A stretch of 64,000 bases of DNA, from assembly GCA_011009095.1 (NCBI GenBank), contig VTPC01000676.1, positions 52,049 to 116,048 of the forward strand, given 5' to 3'. The notes under the pieces are model-generated. The model was not told the DNA's origin, did no database searches, and was given only the letters and a program-made list of their open reading frames with translations. The position numbers were made by a program, and so were the translations under genes. Every line of letters starts with the position of its first letter. Within the stretch, counting starts at the first letter, position 1. Source of the stretch: Ignelater luminosus. Lineage: Eukaryota > Arthropoda > Insecta > Coleoptera > Elateridae. Shown here piece after piece: positions 61,071 to 64,000 of the stretch.

Positions 61071-63370
61071 ATAGATAAACATCCCGATTTACAATACTCA
61101 AACTGTCATTTTTCCACAGCCATATACGACCCAGAAACATCGTAAACGCTGTATAACTTCAAATATCAAATAATATTAATATGAAATTGAGTGAGGAAAT
61201 ATTACAAAAATTCTATTTTTTTAATATAGAGCACAGACGGCACGGATTTAATCTTGGCAGGTACGATACCACGCGTTTGGTGTACATGCAACTATTATTT
61301 CCACAAACATGGCTCGCACTTAGATTTAACAGATAAGAGACGCGTAGACTTTCCTAGTAAAAACGCAAACTCTTAAATGACGAAAAATGCATCACTTTGG
61401 TGTTTGATATAATATTAGTTGATCTTGTTTGAGGTTACTTACAAATGATTTTCATTTATCGGTGTATTTGATACACTTAATTCAGCACAAAAAAATATTC
61501 TTTTGAACTATTTTGGAATTTGCAATTATTCTGCTCTTGTGTTTCTGATACCACTCGAGAATTATTTTGGCCAAATGAACAAAAAGCACTGACACAAGAT
61601 GAAGACTAAAATAAAGACTAAAAGAAAAATCTCATTTCAGTTTCTAAACTTCCTGAAAAATCCATCCATAGTAGCATATGCAGTTTATAGACGTGGATTA
61701 TTTGTTGAAAAAGCAAACCGTTGAAAGATAAAGCAAAACATTCTTTTTTCTAAATTTCTTCTGAAAGGGAAGATCCAACTGGATAATTATAGTGAATAGT
61801 GATAAACCCATATTTCATCACAACATAGCCATTGGTTCCAAAAGATTGAGGATCTTCTTATTAAGAGGATTTTCAAAATTGTAACACATAACAGCAACTT
61901 GTTCTTTGCAATAAAGAGTGGTGAGCTGTTTCGACATTCAAGTAATTCAATCTTTTGAAAGTATAAATTTAAAGATCGTTCAAGAAAGGAGGTTAATGAA
62001 AAGAACATAGTTACTTTAGAGAAAGAGATTAAAAGTTATAGCTAGACTAGAAAGCACTCAAATTCGTTTTATAATAACTTGTAATCAGGTGAAATAAAGT
62101 TTTGATGTATGGAAGTTGAACTGCGAGACGATATATAAACATCCTCTTTTCTTTCAAAACGGAATTTCAAAAACTTACTTTGAAAATTAAAACTTAGCGG
62201 CCATTATTGCAAACAGCCAATTTCAAAACTTCCTACACCTTTCAAAGATCATTTTTTCAGTATCACTGGAAATTGTTCATTTGTGGAACTTTGTTGGTAT
62301 TACCTATTACGGTTCTCAATCTACATATTTATTTTCGTTTACTTTTTAAAAAAATCAACTTGTTTTACATGTAGAAACTGGAGTATGTAGGTCAGATTTG
62401 GCAATACTGCAATTTAATTAAATTTCTTTCTTCACCACCATGTTCGTTACTTTAGTTACCAAATTATTAATTTTCGCAAAGGCTTTTTCTTCGCGAATTC
62501 TATGTGCTTCAATATGGTGTAGCATGAGAAAAAGACAAGTTTCTAAAGTAAAAGATTAATATCAAATTAGACAAAACAATAATTAGTGCAGTATTTAGGT
62601 CATCAGTGTCTTACTAAACAGGATGCTCATCGTTGTTATATTCTTGAACATTTTTGATGTAGGTACTTTAATTTTAAGGAAGTAAGACTTTGAAAAGCAT
62701 CAAAGAATTGTGCAAATTAAATCAGGCAAAAAACATAGAACTAACTTCTTCCAATACTTTTCGAACGTCAATTTGCCCTTCGATTTTTGTTTCCCCAAAA
62801 TTTTTGTTGGTGGTTATTTTCTTAGTTTGCTGACAACAAGCGCTTCTTATTGCAATCACCTTGTCTATTTACAAGTTCGCAACCAATCATTTTGTTACTG
62901 TTGTAGTCGTATAGCTGAAACAATAATGTCCAGCATACTAGTCGTATTATAGCATGAAGTGCATAGTATGTAGTACCTACTTAGCTACTAACTTCTGTGG
63001 TTGTTGTTGTCTTGTACTCAAATAAACTCCATACATGACTTCATTCTTTGTAATATACACATTTATGTAATTTAGCATCTACTTTTATTTACAGGTTCAT
63101 CATTCTGTTGTGATATTTAAACCATTTTTGGCTTCATCTTTCTCGTGACCAGTAGAGATCTGTCAATTTGCTTTTTAACTACTCTCAGCACTGATTCTCA
63201 ATCCATGTTTAATATTGATGTTCAGCAGTGTAGCGTTTCAATCATAATATAGTCTCATCAGTGATCTCTATATAATTTATCCAACGGTTGGTCAATTATT
63301 ATACTCCTCTAAAATGCATAAATAAAATAAACAAAACAATATATTCAACTATATTTTGAACACTAAATTA
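61071..63370. other. Non-coding DNA
   Basis: AT-rich DNA with no recognised gene. The open frame at 62710-62952 has no family resemblance. The stretch nearest 63,370 should include the 3' end of the secreted-protein gene on the minus strand. Confidence 0.45.
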
Positions 63371-63934
63371 CTACAGTATATTAGTTAATAAATACACGTA
63401 TTCTTTCATAACTTCATGGAAATTCTTTATTATGCAGTTTTGCACTTTAACAACAATTTTTCCATGACTATCATTGTTAATATCATAAACAGGAGGAAAT
63501 CTTTCACATTCTTCAATTGAACCTACCATCATTTGTTTCAGTAAGGATAGAGCTGCAGTATTGTCCGTTTCCACATCTCGTACTACTTCATCTTGCATAA
63601 AAATCTTCAAACCTATGTAATTTATTTCCCCTTTGCTATTTTGCCATCCCATCCTCTTCCAGTAGCAATTAATGAAAGCATTAAAATGCGAATTATTTTC
63701 AGGAAATATGTCTCGTGTATTTATATTTTTTATCTCTGTTTTGTTTAATTTTAGTTCACTTATGCAAGCTTCCTCGTCTGGTTTCAATTGTATGTTGCTA
63801 CTGTAATTGATTGCAGAAATGATTTTAAATGTCTAAGAATAAAGTATTTGCATAAGGAAATATTATAAGAGCATATTGATTGTAAATACCTGACAGAAGC
63901 AGAATAAAGAAATAAAAACTAGTTGTGTTTTCAT
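63371..63934 (-). CDS. Odorant-binding-protein-like secreted protein (minus-C)
   Basis: Two exons on the minus strand (63934-63890 and 63832-63371) joined across a 57-bp GT-AG intron encode 168 residues. The first exon is a signal peptide, MKTQLVFISLFCFCQ, and hydrophobic character continues to about residue 23. The mature part has four cysteines: one in DEEACISEL, one in FNAFINCYWKRMGWQNSKGE, one in IEECERF and one in VKVQNCI. The second block is the insect OBP 'KCYxxCxxKxxGxxxxxGEI' region with the second Cys replaced by Ala. The usual fifth Cys is also missing, which defines the minus-C type. These proteins carry small hydrophobic ligands in sensory lymph or other fluids. The C3-C4 spacing of 52 is longer than the usual 36-44, so the assignment is probable rather than certain. 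Confidence 0.65.
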
Positions 63935-64000
63935 GTTTATAAAGTTATACTAAAGCAGTAATGTAAAATAACAATTTATTTATAGTTTTATCGAGTTTTT

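Overview
This is eukaryotic, AT-rich, repeat-laden nuclear DNA. It is almost certainly from an insect, and a beetle or similar is plausible but not proven. The reasons are short-intron genes (introns of roughly 60-100 bp), an odorant-binding-protein-like gene, several mariner families typical of insects, and runs of N that mark a draft assembly. No bacterial-style operons, rRNA, CRISPR or clear tRNA genes were seen.

Layout. About 55 kb on the left (1-55,200) has no host gene I can support. It consists of AT-rich DNA, small GC-richer islands and a graveyard of mobile elements. Four different mariner copies lie at 13.8-15.0 kb (nearly intact, one internal stop), 18.9-19.8 kb (internally deleted), 23.2-24.4 kb (interrupted by an assembly gap) and 39.3-40.5 kb (mauritiana/Mos1-like, lacking its first catalytic Asp). 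Around them are fossils of other transposases (4.9-5.8, 28.2, 45.4 and 53.0-53.4 kb), two non-LTR reverse-transcriptase remnants (18.0-18.4 and 49.6-49.7 kb), several short terminal-inverted-repeat elements (25.3, 32.7, 47.1-48.2, 51.2, 54.3 and 60.9 kb), a fold-back element made of palindromic 21-bp repeats (50.4-50.8 kb) and a degenerate minisatellite of about 1 kb (51.8-52.8 kb).

The right end (55.2-64 kb) holds the host genes, all on the minus strand. They are the exosome subunit gene Rrp46/EXOSC5 (4 exons, 209 aa), a 3' exon of an unidentified gene cut off by a 268-N gap, the Golgi/ER trafficking gene YIF1 (6 exons, 352 aa), and a two-exon secreted protein that looks like a four-cysteine ('minus-C') odorant-binding protein. 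I rebuilt their splice structures by hand, and the reading phase closes across every junction. The genes share no pathway; they are compact, neighbouring genes next to a gene-poor, transposon-rich stretch.

No wholly new biological system is demonstrated. The most unusual structures are the fold-back element at 50.4 kb, the neighbouring minisatellite of hairpin-capable units, the mariner whose only visible defect is one stop codon, and the odorant-binding-protein-like gene with unusual cysteine spacing.
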